Part shown: positions 7,589-15,555 of the stretch, piece by piece
How the letters are laid out: the number at the start of each line of letters is the position of its first letter
How positions within the stretch are numbered: position 1 is the stretch's first letter
Source: JALNZF01 sp049793155
GTDB taxonomy: Bacteria; Nitrospirota; UBA9217
NCBI GenBank assembly: GCA_049793155.1
Contig: JBARBN010000069.1
Span: 1-16,880, forward strand
Direction: 5' to 3'
Length of the DNA stretch: 16,880 nt
Program-made: the position numbers and the translations under genes
Notes under the pieces: model-generated
Told to the model about the DNA's origin: nothing
Database searches by the model: none
The model's input: only the letters and a program-made list of their open reading frames with translations

Positions 7589-8119
7589 CTACTGTCCCCT
7601 CATCGTGCCGCGCCTGTATCCCGGACCCATCATACCCCAACCTCCATGCCGCAGCTTGGTGAGCTGCTCCCGCTGTTCCTTGGTAAGAACCTCGCGCATG
7701 CGGTTAAATGCATCGATCCTCGACTCGATCATTTGCTTGCGATAAGCATGGATCGCATCAGAAACCGCAGTTATCTTTTTCGCTTCCAGCAAATCCTCGT
7801 CATAGAGATCCCGAAGTTTGGCCTGTTCCTCCATTATCTTCCCCATCAGCGCCCAGTGCTGCTTCCTCATTTCATCCTGGATCTTGTTTATCTTGGTCCG
7901 TTGCTCTGCGGTGAGGTCAAGGCCGCCAAAGACACCAGGCCCCATCATGCCCATGCCCTGCATGCCTCCCATCCCACAGCCCAATCCGCTTCCGCTGCCC
8001 ATCATCGGCATATCATTGTCGTCCATCATGCCCATTCCGCCCATGCCCTGCGCCCATACCCCTGAGCTCAGAATCGCAATAACCGCAATACCCAAAATAC
8101 TCAATCCCGTCTTTTTCAT
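7589..8119 (-). CDS. Methionine-rich Spy/CpxP-family periplasmic protein
   Basis: Exported protein of 176 residues. A signal peptide with hydrophobic core LSILGIAVIAILSS probably ends at VWA. The mature N-terminus is a Gly/Met-rich stretch (repeated GMGGMGMM-like units). A helical domain follows with the two LTxxQ motifs of the Spy/CpxP family, LTAEQ and LTKEQ, and then a second Gly/Met-rich tail. Spy and CpxP act as periplasmic chaperones or as inhibitors of envelope-stress sensors, and related CnrX/ZraP proteins bind metals. The methionine clusters suggest soft-metal binding, for example Cu(I), by inference. The start is the ATG at 8119, 7 nt after AAAGGAG; a GTG three bases earlier is also in frame but too close to the ribosome site. 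The gene ends with its own terminator. Confidence 0.9.
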   Translation of the reverse strand: MKKTGLSILGIAVIAILSSGVWAQGMGGMGMMDDNDMPMMGSGSGLGCGMGGMQGMGMMGPGVFGGLDLTAEQRTKINKIQDEMRKQHWALMGKIMEEQAKLRDLYDEDLLEAKKITAVSDAIHAYRKQMIESRIDAFNRMREVLTKEQREQLTKLRHGGWGMMGPGYRRGTMRGQ

Positions 8120-8429
8120 CACCGTACTCCTTTCCTCTTGAGTTTATTACACATAAAGTCACACTAATTTCATGATGCATCGGGGCTCAATCCGCGTTGG
8201 GAATACTTAGGTTGCAAAAAAGACATGATATTCAAATTCGCATTTGTATATAGGGAGTATACCGCTGATTTAGATTCCCGGGGGCAAGTAGCTGCGGATT
8301 TCGCATACTGTCTCATGTTGTCTCGGACTTCATTGGAAAATCGCATGATACGTTGGCGGATTTGAATTGGTCGGCTGTGATGCAAGTTTATGCGCTGGGA
8401 TGGTGTCGGGATGTTCCGGTTTCGATGGA
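8120..8429. other. Gene-free stretch upstream of the Spy-like gene
   Basis: No convincing ORF is seen in either strand. It holds an AT-rich part near 8220-8270 with a short dyad (GTATA, 7 nt, TATAC). I could not place a sigma-70 promoter with both boxes and normal spacing for the Spy-like gene, so it may use another sigma factor or a poor promoter. Confidence 0.5.
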
Positions 8430-8431
8430 GG

Positions 8432-8466
8432 AAGAAAAGGAAGGCCTGGGTTAAGCGCGGCCTTCC
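8432..8466 (-). terminator. Intrinsic terminator after the 99-residue exported protein gene
   Basis: On the minus strand GGAAGGCC pairs perfectly with GGCCTTCC (8459-8466 with 8439-8446) around a 12-nt loop, followed by TTTTCTT. It starts about 35 nt beyond the stop codon at 8500. Confidence 0.85.
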
Positions 8467-8499
8467 CGCTGTTTAACGAATCAGTATTGCGCAGATGCA

Positions 8500-8799
8500 C
8501 TACCTGCCCATCGGACCACCCATCCCGCGCTGCGGTCTCATTACCCCTCGCATCTCTCTCATTTCCGCCCTGTGCTTTTCCCTGCAGATGGTGATGTCGT
8601 CGTTCGTCTGTGCCGCTTGAATACAATTCTTTGCCTCTTGAAGGCTCGTAATCCGCGTATCAAGCATCTTCAACATCTCGGTCTTGTTCTGATCAAAATT
8701 CTGGACTGGAACATTCTGCGCATGCCCGACTTCAACAGCAAGTATCGATAGTGCCAATGCCAGAGATACCGCTACTGCCGCGATCAATGTCTTTTTCAT
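8500..8799 (-). CDS. Small exported protein with two cysteines, function unknown
   Basis: A 99-residue protein that starts with a clear signal peptide (MKKTLIAAVAVSLALALSIL, likely cleaved after VGHA). The mature part is a mostly helical, charged segment of about 70 residues with two cysteines 16 residues apart (KNCIQAA and ITICREK). They could form a disulfide across a helical hairpin. It ends in an Arg/Met/Gly-rich tail (GVMRPQRGMGGPMGR) that echoes the tails of the Spy-like neighbour. A strong ribosome site, AAGGAGG, precedes the ATG at 8799, and an intrinsic terminator follows. I do not recognise a named family. The periplasmic location, and proximity to the Spy-like protein, suggest an envelope-stress or metal-related role, as inference only. 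Confidence 0.8.
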   Translation of the reverse strand: MKKTLIAAVAVSLALALSILAVEVGHAQNVPVQNFDQNKTEMLKMLDTRITSLQEAKNCIQAAQTNDDITICREKHRAEMREMRGVMRPQRGMGGPMGR

Positions 8800-8839
8800 A
8801 ATTCCTCCTTATCATGGTTTTTACAAAAGTACAACGCTG

Positions 8840-8856
8840 CATGGTAAGACACCATG
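8840..8856. promoter_or_regulatory. Dyad in the 5' region of the 99-residue protein gene
   Basis: CATGGT, a 5-nt spacer, and ACCATG form a perfect 6-bp inverted repeat about 40 nt upstream of the start at 8799. The size and place fit a leader hairpin or an operator half-site pair; there is no T-run on either side. Confidence 0.3.
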
Positions 8857-8967
8857 AATTGAGAAAGGTTTAAACATAGCCGATTAAAATCACGTTATAT
8901 CATTTACCCTGTGCCCACCGCACGGTTATTCAATCCCGCGAAAACCGCATTTTCAGAGAGAAAACAA

Positions 8968-9648
8968 TCATTTGTTCTTCTTCACGGCCTGCAAGAACGA
9001 ATCGCTCTTCAGGAGATTGTAGACAACATCGATGCAGGCGTTACTCAGGGCCTCGTTATAGTTGTCAGCCTTATAAGAGCTCCCCCATCGATTGGAACTG
9101 ACCGATACCATTCCCTCCCAGAGCACGTCGCCATTCTTTGACCTCATCCGAACCTTCAAGCCGATATCGGCCTTGTAAACCGACTCTTCGGTCACGTAGA
9201 ATTTGACGATATCGGCCTCAAGCAAGCGGGTGCCTCCGTCTTTGACGACAGAGAGGTCAAACTCCGCAAGAATTTTTTCGAACCTGTCTGCTAACCATGC
9301 GGCGACATTGTCCCTGGTAGTTACGTAGCGTATCTGGCTGAAAGAACTTTTCTCGACATTTTTCCCGATCTCCGAAGGTTTTTTTCTCAGATCGTTGAAC
9401 GGTTTCACGGTGAATGTCGCATTTTGAAAGACCGTCAGATCGATCGCATCCAGGGCGCTGATCGTTTCCGTCGGTTTCCAGAGGAGAGGAATGTCGAGCA
9501 GGCTGGAGCCGGCATAATCGTTATTGGCGGCGGTATTTTCCGGGACGACCTTCGGAACGGCCTGGGCTTCACTGATCGAGTTGGCGGTAATGCCGGCTAC
9601 AGCCGTCAATAGTATCGTTACCATGAAGAAGAATCGGATGGTTCTCAT
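8968..9648 (-). CDS. Exported protein resembling the YajG-type family
   Basis: A 226-residue protein with a signal peptide of about 30 residues (hydrophobic FFFMVTILLTAVAGI, likely cleavage after SEAQA). There is no lipobox cysteine. The mature part has the rhythm of YajG-like periplasmic proteins: FTVKPFNDLRKKPSEIG, then a variable segment, VAAWLADRFEKILAEF, a strand LLEADIVKFYV, a Tyr-led strand pair ending DVLWEGMVS, RWGSS, and NYNEALSNACIDVVYNLL. The start ATG at 9648 follows AAAGGAG. The family assignment rests on this pattern alone; the function of YajG itself is poorly known, with a cell-envelope role assumed. It is the first of three consecutive exported-protein genes on the minus strand, but the 168-nt gap to the next leaves co-transcription open. 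Confidence 0.8.
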   Translation of the reverse strand: MRTIRFFFMVTILLTAVAGITANSISEAQAVPKVVPENTAANNDYAGSSLLDIPLLWKPTETISALDAIDLTVFQNATFTVKPFNDLRKKPSEIGKNVEKSSFSQIRYVTTRDNVAAWLADRFEKILAEFDLSVVKDGGTRLLEADIVKFYVTEESVYKADIGLKVRMRSKNGDVLWEGMVSVSSNRWGSSYKADNYNEALSNACIDVVYNLLKSDSFLQAVKKNK

Positions 9649-9737
9649 ATTGCTGACTCCTTTCGATTACAGAGGATGAACACGGCCGGGTGCCCCGGCT
9701 CATTGGTGAACCCACCTTGTGGAGTGCAACACACTAT

Positions 9738-10361
9738 TCAACTCAACGAACGAACCTTCATTTCCACAGGTTGTTTCAAAGGTCCGCCGCCGATCCTTGC
9801 GGGACGGCCCACGGGGACCACTGCCATGAACTCTCCCTCGGGTTCGCCGAGGAAACGGAGCACTTCGTCCTTGATGAGATAGAGCACGCCGAGCCAGACC
9901 GTACCGAGGCCGAGAGAGGTAGCGGCGAGCAGGATGTTTTCGACTGCAGCGGCCGAGCTTTGGATCTCCATGGTCCGGAAAAAGTCATATGCCGTATCTT
10001 TGTCTACCTTGAAGAGTTCTGTCCCGTGGCTGATGAGGTCGCCTGTGTTCGCCACGGCTATGACCACCGGCGCCGAGATAATGCTCTTCGCTCCCATCCG
10101 GAGGAGCGCCGCGGCCGGCCGGGGAAAGGCCGCCGACTGTTCGGTCACCAGCTGGGCCAGTTCCTGCTTCTTCCCACCCCTGAGGACGATAAACCGCCAG
10201 GTCTGCTGGTTGTGGGCAGACGGTGCTGCGTTTGCCGCATGCAACAGCACTTTGATCTCTTCATCGTTCACGTCGTCCCTGGTAAAGGTCCTGACGCTGT
10301 GTCGGTCCCTGATCGTTCTGAGGGTATCATTACGGGAAAAAACGGTATCATCGGGCAGCAT
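9738..10361 (-). CDS. Nitroreductase-family NAD(P)H:FMN oxidoreductase
   Basis: A flavoenzyme of 207 residues, the usual length. The FMN phosphate/ribityl site is RDRHSVRTFT near the N-terminus. AANAAPSAHNQQTWRFIVL carries the conserved Asn/Gln-Trp flavin contacts. The central EIQSSAAAVENILLAATSLGLGTVWLG is the family core helix and flavin loop. The protein closes with EFMAVVPVGRPA. Members reduce nitroaromatics, quinones or flavins, or dehalogenate; the substrate here cannot be read. A frame reaching a TTG at 10379 exists, but the ATG at 10361 has GGAGGAG 5 nt upstream and is preferred. It has its own promoter (10409-10437), so it is probably transcribed separately from the DUF6599 gene. No partner enzyme is adjacent. 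Confidence 0.93.
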   Translation of the reverse strand: MLPDDTVFSRNDTLRTIRDRHSVRTFTRDDVNDEEIKVLLHAANAAPSAHNQQTWRFIVLRGGKKQELAQLVTEQSAAFPRPAAALLRMGAKSIISAPVVIAVANTGDLISHGTELFKVDKDTAYDFFRTMEIQSSAAAVENILLAATSLGLGTVWLGVLYLIKDEVLRFLGEPEGEFMAVVPVGRPARIGGGPLKQPVEMKVRSLS

Positions 10362-10408
10362 GAGGCTCCTCCGTGTCAAGGTGATATGACGTAATTTTCG
10401 TTAAACCG

Positions 10409-10437
10409 AACATATCAGACACGACCTATGAAGTCAA
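10409..10437 (-). promoter_or_regulatory. Sigma-70-type promoter of the nitroreductase gene
   Basis: On the minus strand TTGACT and TATGTT are separated by exactly 17 nt. The predicted start near 10402 lies about 40 nt before the ATG at 10361. Confidence 0.7.
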
Positions 10438-10575
10438 GCAGGACTCTGCCGCAAGGGGGAGTGAAGAGGTCGAGCACGGGGAGAATGGAGGAGGCACTAA
10501 CGATTAAGCTGCTCATAAGACGCTGGATCATCTTTTAAAAGCAGCAATCCTGGGAATATCACAATCAATCCTGTC

Positions 10576-11484
10576 CTACTCAGGAATGCGCGCCCGCAGC
10601 AGTTCGACGAGTTGCTTCGCGGCCGGACCGTTTTTGATCCTTGCCGCACCAATAACGAAACGGCCCGCCAGCTCGACGTATACCTTGCCGTAAAGCGGAT
10701 CGATCGCTTCCAGTGAGGTCCGACCCTGCACACCGGCCAAGCGAGCGTCGCTCCCTGATGTTTTCAAATAGGCATGATATTGATCAAGGGTCTTTCGTGC
10801 CGCCTCCCGGGATTTTTCGATCACCACGAAGACCTGCACCTGTTCGTTCATCAAAACCGCATCGGCAATAAGACCCCGACGGAAAAAATCATATCCGAGC
10901 AGACTTTGAGCAACATACCGTTCGCTCTTCGTCAGCACACCGGGCGCGTCGAGGATGTCGAGTTCCCCGGGCCTGCCTGCGGACTTTGGCAGATTCTGCG
11001 ATATGGCCCCGGCACAGGCGAGAAAAACGTCCCTGCTCATGTTTGTCGCACCCGTTGCCTGAAGCCTCACAAAAAACCGGTCCTGATAGAAGAACACCTG
11101 GGACGATGAGATCGTTCCCTGTGCGCCGATCGCAATGTCGGCATCATCCTTCCTGCGATAATTTGCGAACATGCCGAAGGCATCGAGCAGTGAGCCCATG
11201 GTATAGACATCGGCATCCAGGGCAATCGCGGGGTTCTGCTTGTTCTCATATCTGGCGTACGCGAGCCTTTCGAACCCGTAGGGGAAAAAAAGCTCCGACT
11301 CGCCATTGATGCGGTCGAAGAGGGTGTCCTTGTCAAAGATGGTCACTTTCCCATCCAGGGTCCATCCCTCGGCGCATGACGGCACCGGCATGATCTTATC
11401 TACGGCGTTCTCCGCGCCAGAGACCGGCAGTGATCCGCAGAGCGAGCATATCAATATGAAGGAGATCCCGAAACCTATACGCAT
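10576..11484 (-). CDS. Secreted DUF6599-type protein
   Basis: A 302-residue exported protein. From the ATG at 11484 it starts with a textbook signal peptide (MRIGFGISFILICSLCGSLP, likely cleavage after VSGA), with AGGA 8 nt upstream. A longer frame begins at 11562, only 4 nt after the upstream stop; it would put 26 basic residues before the signal and has a poor ribosome site, so the shorter start is preferred. The mature region has TLFDRINGESELFFPYGFERLAYARY, the NG-acidic/aromatic core I associate with DUF6599. A weaker second copy may follow from about residue 190. Function is unknown. The gene is next to the Tat-exported aldo/keto reductase in the same direction, so the two products may share the periplasm and a role. 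I saw no metal or cofactor motif. Confidence 0.78.
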   Translation of the reverse strand: MRIGFGISFILICSLCGSLPVSGAENAVDKIMPVPSCAEGWTLDGKVTIFDKDTLFDRINGESELFFPYGFERLAYARYENKQNPAIALDADVYTMGSLLDAFGMFANYRRKDDADIAIGAQGTISSSQVFFYQDRFFVRLQATGATNMSRDVFLACAGAISQNLPKSAGRPGELDILDAPGVLTKSERYVAQSLLGYDFFRRGLIADAVLMNEQVQVFVVIEKSREAARKTLDQYHAYLKTSGSDARLAGVQGRTSLEAIDPLYGKVYVELAGRFVIGAARIKNGPAAKQLVELLRARIPE

Positions 11485-11566
11485 TGCCGTTGTCCTGACC
11501 TGTCCGAACCGAAACCGCACCTGTTTGCACACCTGCCGACAAGTTCGAAAAAGCGTCTTCATACTG

Positions 11567-12745
11567 CTATGCCAGCATGGTCCGCGCCTTTGCCATCCTG
11601 GCCGCGATGTTCAGCCCCCGAACACACTGCGCTACGCAGACCGGACATTCGAGACATGCGGCGGCAGAGGCGGACAGCGGCACCTCGTGATATGTGGACC
11701 TGGCGAGCGCACGGCTCTGATACCCCTCTGCGTACATCAGGGACCGGTTGATCGTACTGATCTCCACACCCCGGGGACACGTCCCTTCGCAGGTGCCGCA
11801 GAGATCGCAGTAGAAGCCCGCCACGGCAGTATGATATTTCTGCAACGTGTGCGCGTCAGCCGTTTTAAACGGCATGCCCATGACCGAGATGTTTTCCTTG
11901 AGGTTGGCCAGGTCTTTCATACCCGGGATGGCCATAGTGATGTTCGGGTTCTGAAGCGCCCATTTGAGTGCTGCCTGATGGGGGCTGATCGCTCCCATTG
12001 CATCGGTTTTGTAACCGCCCGCCTGCGTCTTCATCGCGATGATACCGACACCGGCCTTTGACGCCCTTTCAATCGCCGCGCCGATCTCCTTGCTGCTTTC
12101 AAAGTTGTAGGCCACCAGGGCCGTGTCAAAGAACCGGTCCTTGTCGTCCACCAGCGCATTCAGCACTTCGGGTTGGTTTTTGTGAGTGGTCACGCCGCAA
12201 AAACGCACCTTACCCTGTTGCTTCAGTCTGGCGAGCGCTTCACGCGTCTCGGGAATGAATATTCGCTCCTTGTCAGTGAGGTTATGGAGCTGGATCACGT
12301 CGATATGGTCGGTCTCAAGCGTCTTGAGACTTGTCTCCACGTCCCTGATAATGTCTTCCTTTGTTTTCGAGCCCGGCAGGGTCTTGGTCGCCACATACAC
12401 CTTATCACGCCTGCCTTTCAAGGCTTTTGCGACGATCTCCTCGTTCTTGCCGTCCATGTATTTTCGGGCAGTGTCACAATAGTTGATTCCGTTGTCAAAG
12501 CCGATCTTCAAGACCTCAGGCTCCGGTGTCAGCATTGCGCCAAAGCTCACGACCGAGATCTTCAGTCCCGTCCTGCCCAGGGTCCGGTACACCGGTTTGG
12601 GAAATACAAAAGGCCCCGATTCGGCAAGATTTTGCACTGCCTCGGCAAAAGCGCTCCCCCCGAGCAGGGCCGATGTGGTTCCAACCATGCCTACTTTCAG
12701 AAAGGTTCTCCTGTTCATTCCTTTAGAGCTCTTTTCCTCATCCAT
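11567..12745 (-). CDS. Tat-exported aldo/keto reductase with two C-terminal [4Fe-4S] motifs
   Basis: A 392-residue oxidoreductase. The N-terminus has the twin-arginine motif NRRTFLKVG (Arg12, Arg13) and a hydrophobic stretch ending near AFAEA, so export of the folded, cofactor-loaded protein is expected. The aldo/keto reductase barrel begins at PVYRTLGRTGLKIS. It shows the catalytic tetrad Asp91 and Tyr96 in CDTARKY, Lys121 in ATKT and His154 in QLHN. After the barrel come two ferredoxin-like clusters: Cys313, 316, 319, 323 followed by Pro (CDLCGTCEGTCP) and Cys364, 367, 370, 374 (CLECPVCVAQC). The ATG at 12745 follows AAGGAGG. Relatives with this layout are common in anaerobes, but their substrates are unknown. 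How NAD(P)H-type chemistry would work in the periplasm is an open question. The DUF6599 gene follows directly. Confidence 0.93.
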   Translation of the reverse strand: MDEEKSSKGMNRRTFLKVGMVGTTSALLGGSAFAEAVQNLAESGPFVFPKPVYRTLGRTGLKISVVSFGAMLTPEPEVLKIGFDNGINYCDTARKYMDGKNEEIVAKALKGRRDKVYVATKTLPGSKTKEDIIRDVETSLKTLETDHIDVIQLHNLTDKERIFIPETREALARLKQQGKVRFCGVTTHKNQPEVLNALVDDKDRFFDTALVAYNFESSKEIGAAIERASKAGVGIIAMKTQAGGYKTDAMGAISPHQAALKWALQNPNITMAIPGMKDLANLKENISVMGMPFKTADAHTLQKYHTAVAGFYCDLCGTCEGTCPRGVEISTINRSLMYAEGYQSRALARSTYHEVPLSASAAACLECPVCVAQCVRGLNIAARMAKARTMLA

Positions 12746-12785
12746 GGCAACCTCCTTAACATGAAGTATTTCACCTGTAAATCCC

Positions 12786-12826
12786 CCTCACCTCAGCCCT
12801 CTCCCTCGGAGGGGAGAGGGAGGACG
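12786..12826. repeat. REP-like palindromic element
   Basis: CCCTCTCCC (12797-12805) and GGGAGAGGG (12812-12820) form a perfect 9-bp stem with a 6-nt loop, flanked by CCTCACCTCAG and AGGACG. This is the common pattern of REP-type intergenic palindromes seen in many bacterial genomes. It lies between the kinase-like gene and the reductase gene and has no T-run; it could stabilise or end the upstream transcript. Confidence 0.75.
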
Positions 12827-12849
12827 TTTTGCCCGCATCCCAACCGATC

Positions 12850-13503
12850 TCATAGTCCATTGCACGCGGCATCGGCTTTGATTTTTTCAACGAGCCCGAT
12901 GATCATGTTTTCCACGTTCTCAAAGCCGGCCGCCTGTGAATTGACGGAGAGATGGTAATTTCCGGCGTCCATCCATTCCAGCTTCGTCATGGTGCGAATG
13001 AACTTGTCTTGCTGGTTGTCGGCCATCTGGATCTCCGCGCGTGCCTGGTCAGCGGAGATCTTGCGAAAGTCCTGAAGCCTCTTGATGCGGAAATCCTCGG
13101 GTGCATGGATAAGGACGTTCACCACATTGCCCCGGCCGCGAAGCACAAAGAACGCGGCGTGGCCGACCACAACGCAATTGTACCTGTCGGCGAGCCCCTT
13201 GATGACGCAGGACTCCGTTTCGAAGACTTCCCGGTCGTATACGGGCCTGCCCGAAGGCGCGACAAAGGCGGCCTCTGGCGTGCCGAAGGTAAAACTCTTC
13301 ACAAGGTTATCGAGAAAGCCGGAACAACGCTCTTCAACCGCGGAAAGCGAGGCCCGGTCGGCGTCGAGCTGCTCCGCCGCCTTCTCCAGGATCTCCCGGT
13401 CGACGTATTTATAGCCGAGCTTCCTCGCCACGCGGCGCCCGATATAGACGCCGCCGCTTGCCATCTGTCGCGAGATCGTGATCACGGTTCTCTGTTCCGA
13501 CAT
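12850..13503 (-). CDS. Cytidylate-kinase-like family protein
   Basis: A 217-residue P-loop protein. It begins with VITISRQMASGGVYIGRRVARKLGYKYVDREIL, in which ISRQ followed by a Gly-rich turn and the later VDREIL match the cytidylate-kinase-like (CMK2) family rather than classical Cmk. A lid-type segment APEDFRIKRLQDF follows, with basic residues for phosphate binding, and a closing helix FENVENMIIGLVEKIKA. The P-loop has ASGG where GSGG is common, lacking the classic Lys. The start at 13503 has GGAGG 4 nt upstream; a longer frame to 13539 is not supported. It lies 50 nt behind htpG and is probably in the same transcript. The substrate of this family is not settled in most species, so a nucleotide-kinase role is inferred only from the fold. 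Confidence 0.88.
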   Translation of the reverse strand: MSEQRTVITISRQMASGGVYIGRRVARKLGYKYVDREILEKAAEQLDADRASLSAVEERCSGFLDNLVKSFTFGTPEAAFVAPSGRPVYDREVFETESCVIKGLADRYNCVVVGHAAFFVLRGRGNVVNVLIHAPEDFRIKRLQDFRKISADQARAEIQMADNQQDKFIRTMTKLEWMDAGNYHLSVNSQAAGFENVENMIIGLVEKIKADAACNGL

Positions 13504-13553
13504 GGTTTCCTCCGGAATTCGAAGATTTGCCGAGAGCATCGGCGTTGCGGCGG

Positions 13554-15461
13554 TCAGTCCTTCACGTTTTCCGACATAAGCTTTGCGATGGACTTTGTAA
13601 AAGCTGCAGGGTCCTTGAGCTTCGAACCTTCGAGCAGGAGCGCCTGATCATACAGCAGGTCGATATATTCTTTCAGGAGCTGTTCATTGCCGCCCTTGCT
13701 GATCAGATGGTTCATGGCCTCGAGAACAGGGTGCGACGGATTGATCTCCAGGATCCTTTTGTCCGACGGCACGTCCTGGCCCATGGACTTGAGGAGTTTC
13801 TCCATCTGAGGGTCGAGCCCGCCTTCGTCGGCAACGAGGCAGCAAGCCGAGTCCTTGAGCCTGCCGGACAGACGCGCATCCTTCACCTCGTTCTTTAACT
13901 GCGCCCTGATCATGTCAAGCAGCTTCCCGAATTTCTCCTTCGATCGTTCCCTGTCCGCATCGCTGGACTTGTCAAGGTTGATATCGCCTTTGATGACGGA
14001 TTTTATCTTCTTGCCCTTGTATTCCTTCAGATCGAGCATGATAAAATCATCGATGTCATCGGTCATGATCAAAACTTCATAGCCCTTTTCGCGGAACGCC
14101 TCAAGATAGGGCGACTGCAGGACATTTTCATCCGGCCTGCCGGTGATGTAATAGATCTCGGTCTGTGCGATCGGCATGTTCTTCACATAGTCGTCGAAGG
14201 TTGTATACTTGCCGGGCTCGGTCTTGCTGGACGGGAAAAGCAGCAGATCGGCGACCTGCTCCTTTTTGGAAAAATCGAAATGGATGCCTTCTTTCAGGAT
14301 CCTTCCGAACTCCTTGTGGAATTCCAGATAGGCGTCATACGCGTTTTTCTTCATGTCTCCGAGGGTATCGAGCACTTTTTTAGTGATGTTCTTCTTGATG
14401 ACCTCGACATGTTTGTTGGATTGCAGGATCTCGCGCGATACGTTCAGCGGAAGGTCCGACGAGTCGACGACGCCCTTGACGAAACGCAGGTATTCGGGAA
14501 TGAGCTGTTCGCAATGGTCCATGATCTGGACCCGTTTGACATACAGGGTCGGGCCGATCTTGTAATCCTTGTACAGGATCCCGTAGGGGGCCTTCGCAGG
14601 GACGTAGAGAAGCGCGGTGAATTCCGAGGTGCCCTCGGCGCGGTAATGGATGACCTTTGCCGGTTCGCCGAAGTCGTGGGAGATGTGTTTGTAGAAATCG
14701 TTGTATTCCTCGGCCGTTATTTCCGACTGGTCCTTGAGCCAGATAGCCTTTCCGGCGTTCATGGTCTCCTCTTCGGTGACCTTGACCCTTTTATTCTTGT
14801 CCGCCGGGTCTTCCTTTTCCCTTTCAATGTCCATGACCACGGGATGAGCGATATAATCGGAGTATTTTCTGATGACCTGCCTGATCTCCCATTCGTCAAG
14901 GTAATTTTTGTCCTCAACCTTGAGATGGAGGACCACATCGGTGCCGCCCCGCTCCTTTTCCGCTTCGTCGATGATGAACGAACCGTCTGCGGTGGATTCC
15001 CATTTGGTCGCCTTTTTTGTCTGCTCCGTCGCCTTCCGGGTCAGTACCGTGACCTTGTCGGCGACCATGAAGGACGAATAAAAACCGACGCCGAATTGCC
15101 CGATGAGCTCGGGCGTGTCCTTCAGGGCCTTGTTCTGGAGGGCCCGCAGGAAATCCTTTGAGCCGGAATGTGCGATGGTACCGAGCTCCGCGATGACCTC
15201 ATCATGGGTCATGCCGATGCCGTTATCGCTGACCGTCAGCGTGCCCGCTGCCTTGTCGATCACGATCTTGATCTTCCATTCGCCGGTATTTGACAGGATG
15301 TCCTTGTTCGTAAGCGATTCGAAGCGAGCCTTGTCTATGGCATCGGAGGCATTCGAGATCAGCTCCCGCAGGAAGATCTCCTTGTGAGAATACAGGGAGT
15401 GGATCATCAGGTCCAGCAGCTCTTTTACCTCGGTCTTGAATTCCATTTTTTCAGCAGTCAT
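13554..15461 (-). CDS. htpG: Molecular chaperone HtpG (bacterial Hsp90)
   Basis: ATP-driven cytosolic chaperone, full length at 635 residues. The GHKL ATPase domain is clear: LRELISNASDAIDKARFES with the catalytic Glu33 and Mg-binding Asn37, VSDNGIGMTHDEVI with Asp79, and GQFGVGFYSSFMVADKV near 118-134. The middle domain has GILYKDYKIGPTLYVKRVQI and DSSDLPLNVSREILQ with the ATP-sensing Arg. The C-terminal dimer domain closes with LLYDQALLLEGSKLKDP. There is no charged linker, as expected in bacteria. GAGGTGA lies 5 nt before the ATG at 15461. A sigma-70-like promoter is seen about 95 nt upstream; I found no CIRCE element and no clear sigma-32 site. The kinase-like gene follows after 50 nt. 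Confidence 0.99.
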   Translation of the reverse strand: MTAEKMEFKTEVKELLDLMIHSLYSHKEIFLRELISNASDAIDKARFESLTNKDILSNTGEWKIKIVIDKAAGTLTVSDNGIGMTHDEVIAELGTIAHSGSKDFLRALQNKALKDTPELIGQFGVGFYSSFMVADKVTVLTRKATEQTKKATKWESTADGSFIIDEAEKERGGTDVVLHLKVEDKNYLDEWEIRQVIRKYSDYIAHPVVMDIEREKEDPADKNKRVKVTEEETMNAGKAIWLKDQSEITAEEYNDFYKHISHDFGEPAKVIHYRAEGTSEFTALLYVPAKAPYGILYKDYKIGPTLYVKRVQIMDHCEQLIPEYLRFVKGVVDSSDLPLNVSREILQSNKHVEVIKKNITKKVLDTLGDMKKNAYDAYLEFHKEFGRILKEGIHFDFSKKEQVADLLLFPSSKTEPGKYTTFDDYVKNMPIAQTEIYYITGRPDENVLQSPYLEAFREKGYEVLIMTDDIDDFIMLDLKEYKGKKIKSVIKGDINLDKSSDADRERSKEKFGKLLDMIRAQLKNEVKDARLSGRLKDSACCLVADEGGLDPQMEKLLKSMGQDVPSDKRILEINPSHPVLEAMNHLISKGGNEQLLKEYIDLLYDQALLLEGSKLKDPAAFTKSIAKLMSENVKD

Positions 15462-15555
15462 TGGTTCACCTCATGATGTGGTCAAGAATATATCAATGGC
15501 TTTAGGGTATCCATCAGTGCACACTTCCCAGGACGGAAGAATTCTCAAGAAACAG

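Noticed and set aside
9685..9699. GCCGGG-TGC-CCCGGC hairpin between the nitroreductase and YajG-like genes
   Set aside because: It has a compact 6-bp stem but a 3-nt loop and no T-run, so it was not called a terminator.
10508..10545. GCTGCT/AGCAGC pairing downstream of the DUF6599 gene
   Set aside because: It has a 6-bp stem with a 26-nt loop and no T-run, which is too weak for a terminator call.
14280..15161. 293-codon plus-strand frame over htpG
   Set aside because: It is the complement of conserved htpG codons; long antisense frames are expected in GC-rich genes.
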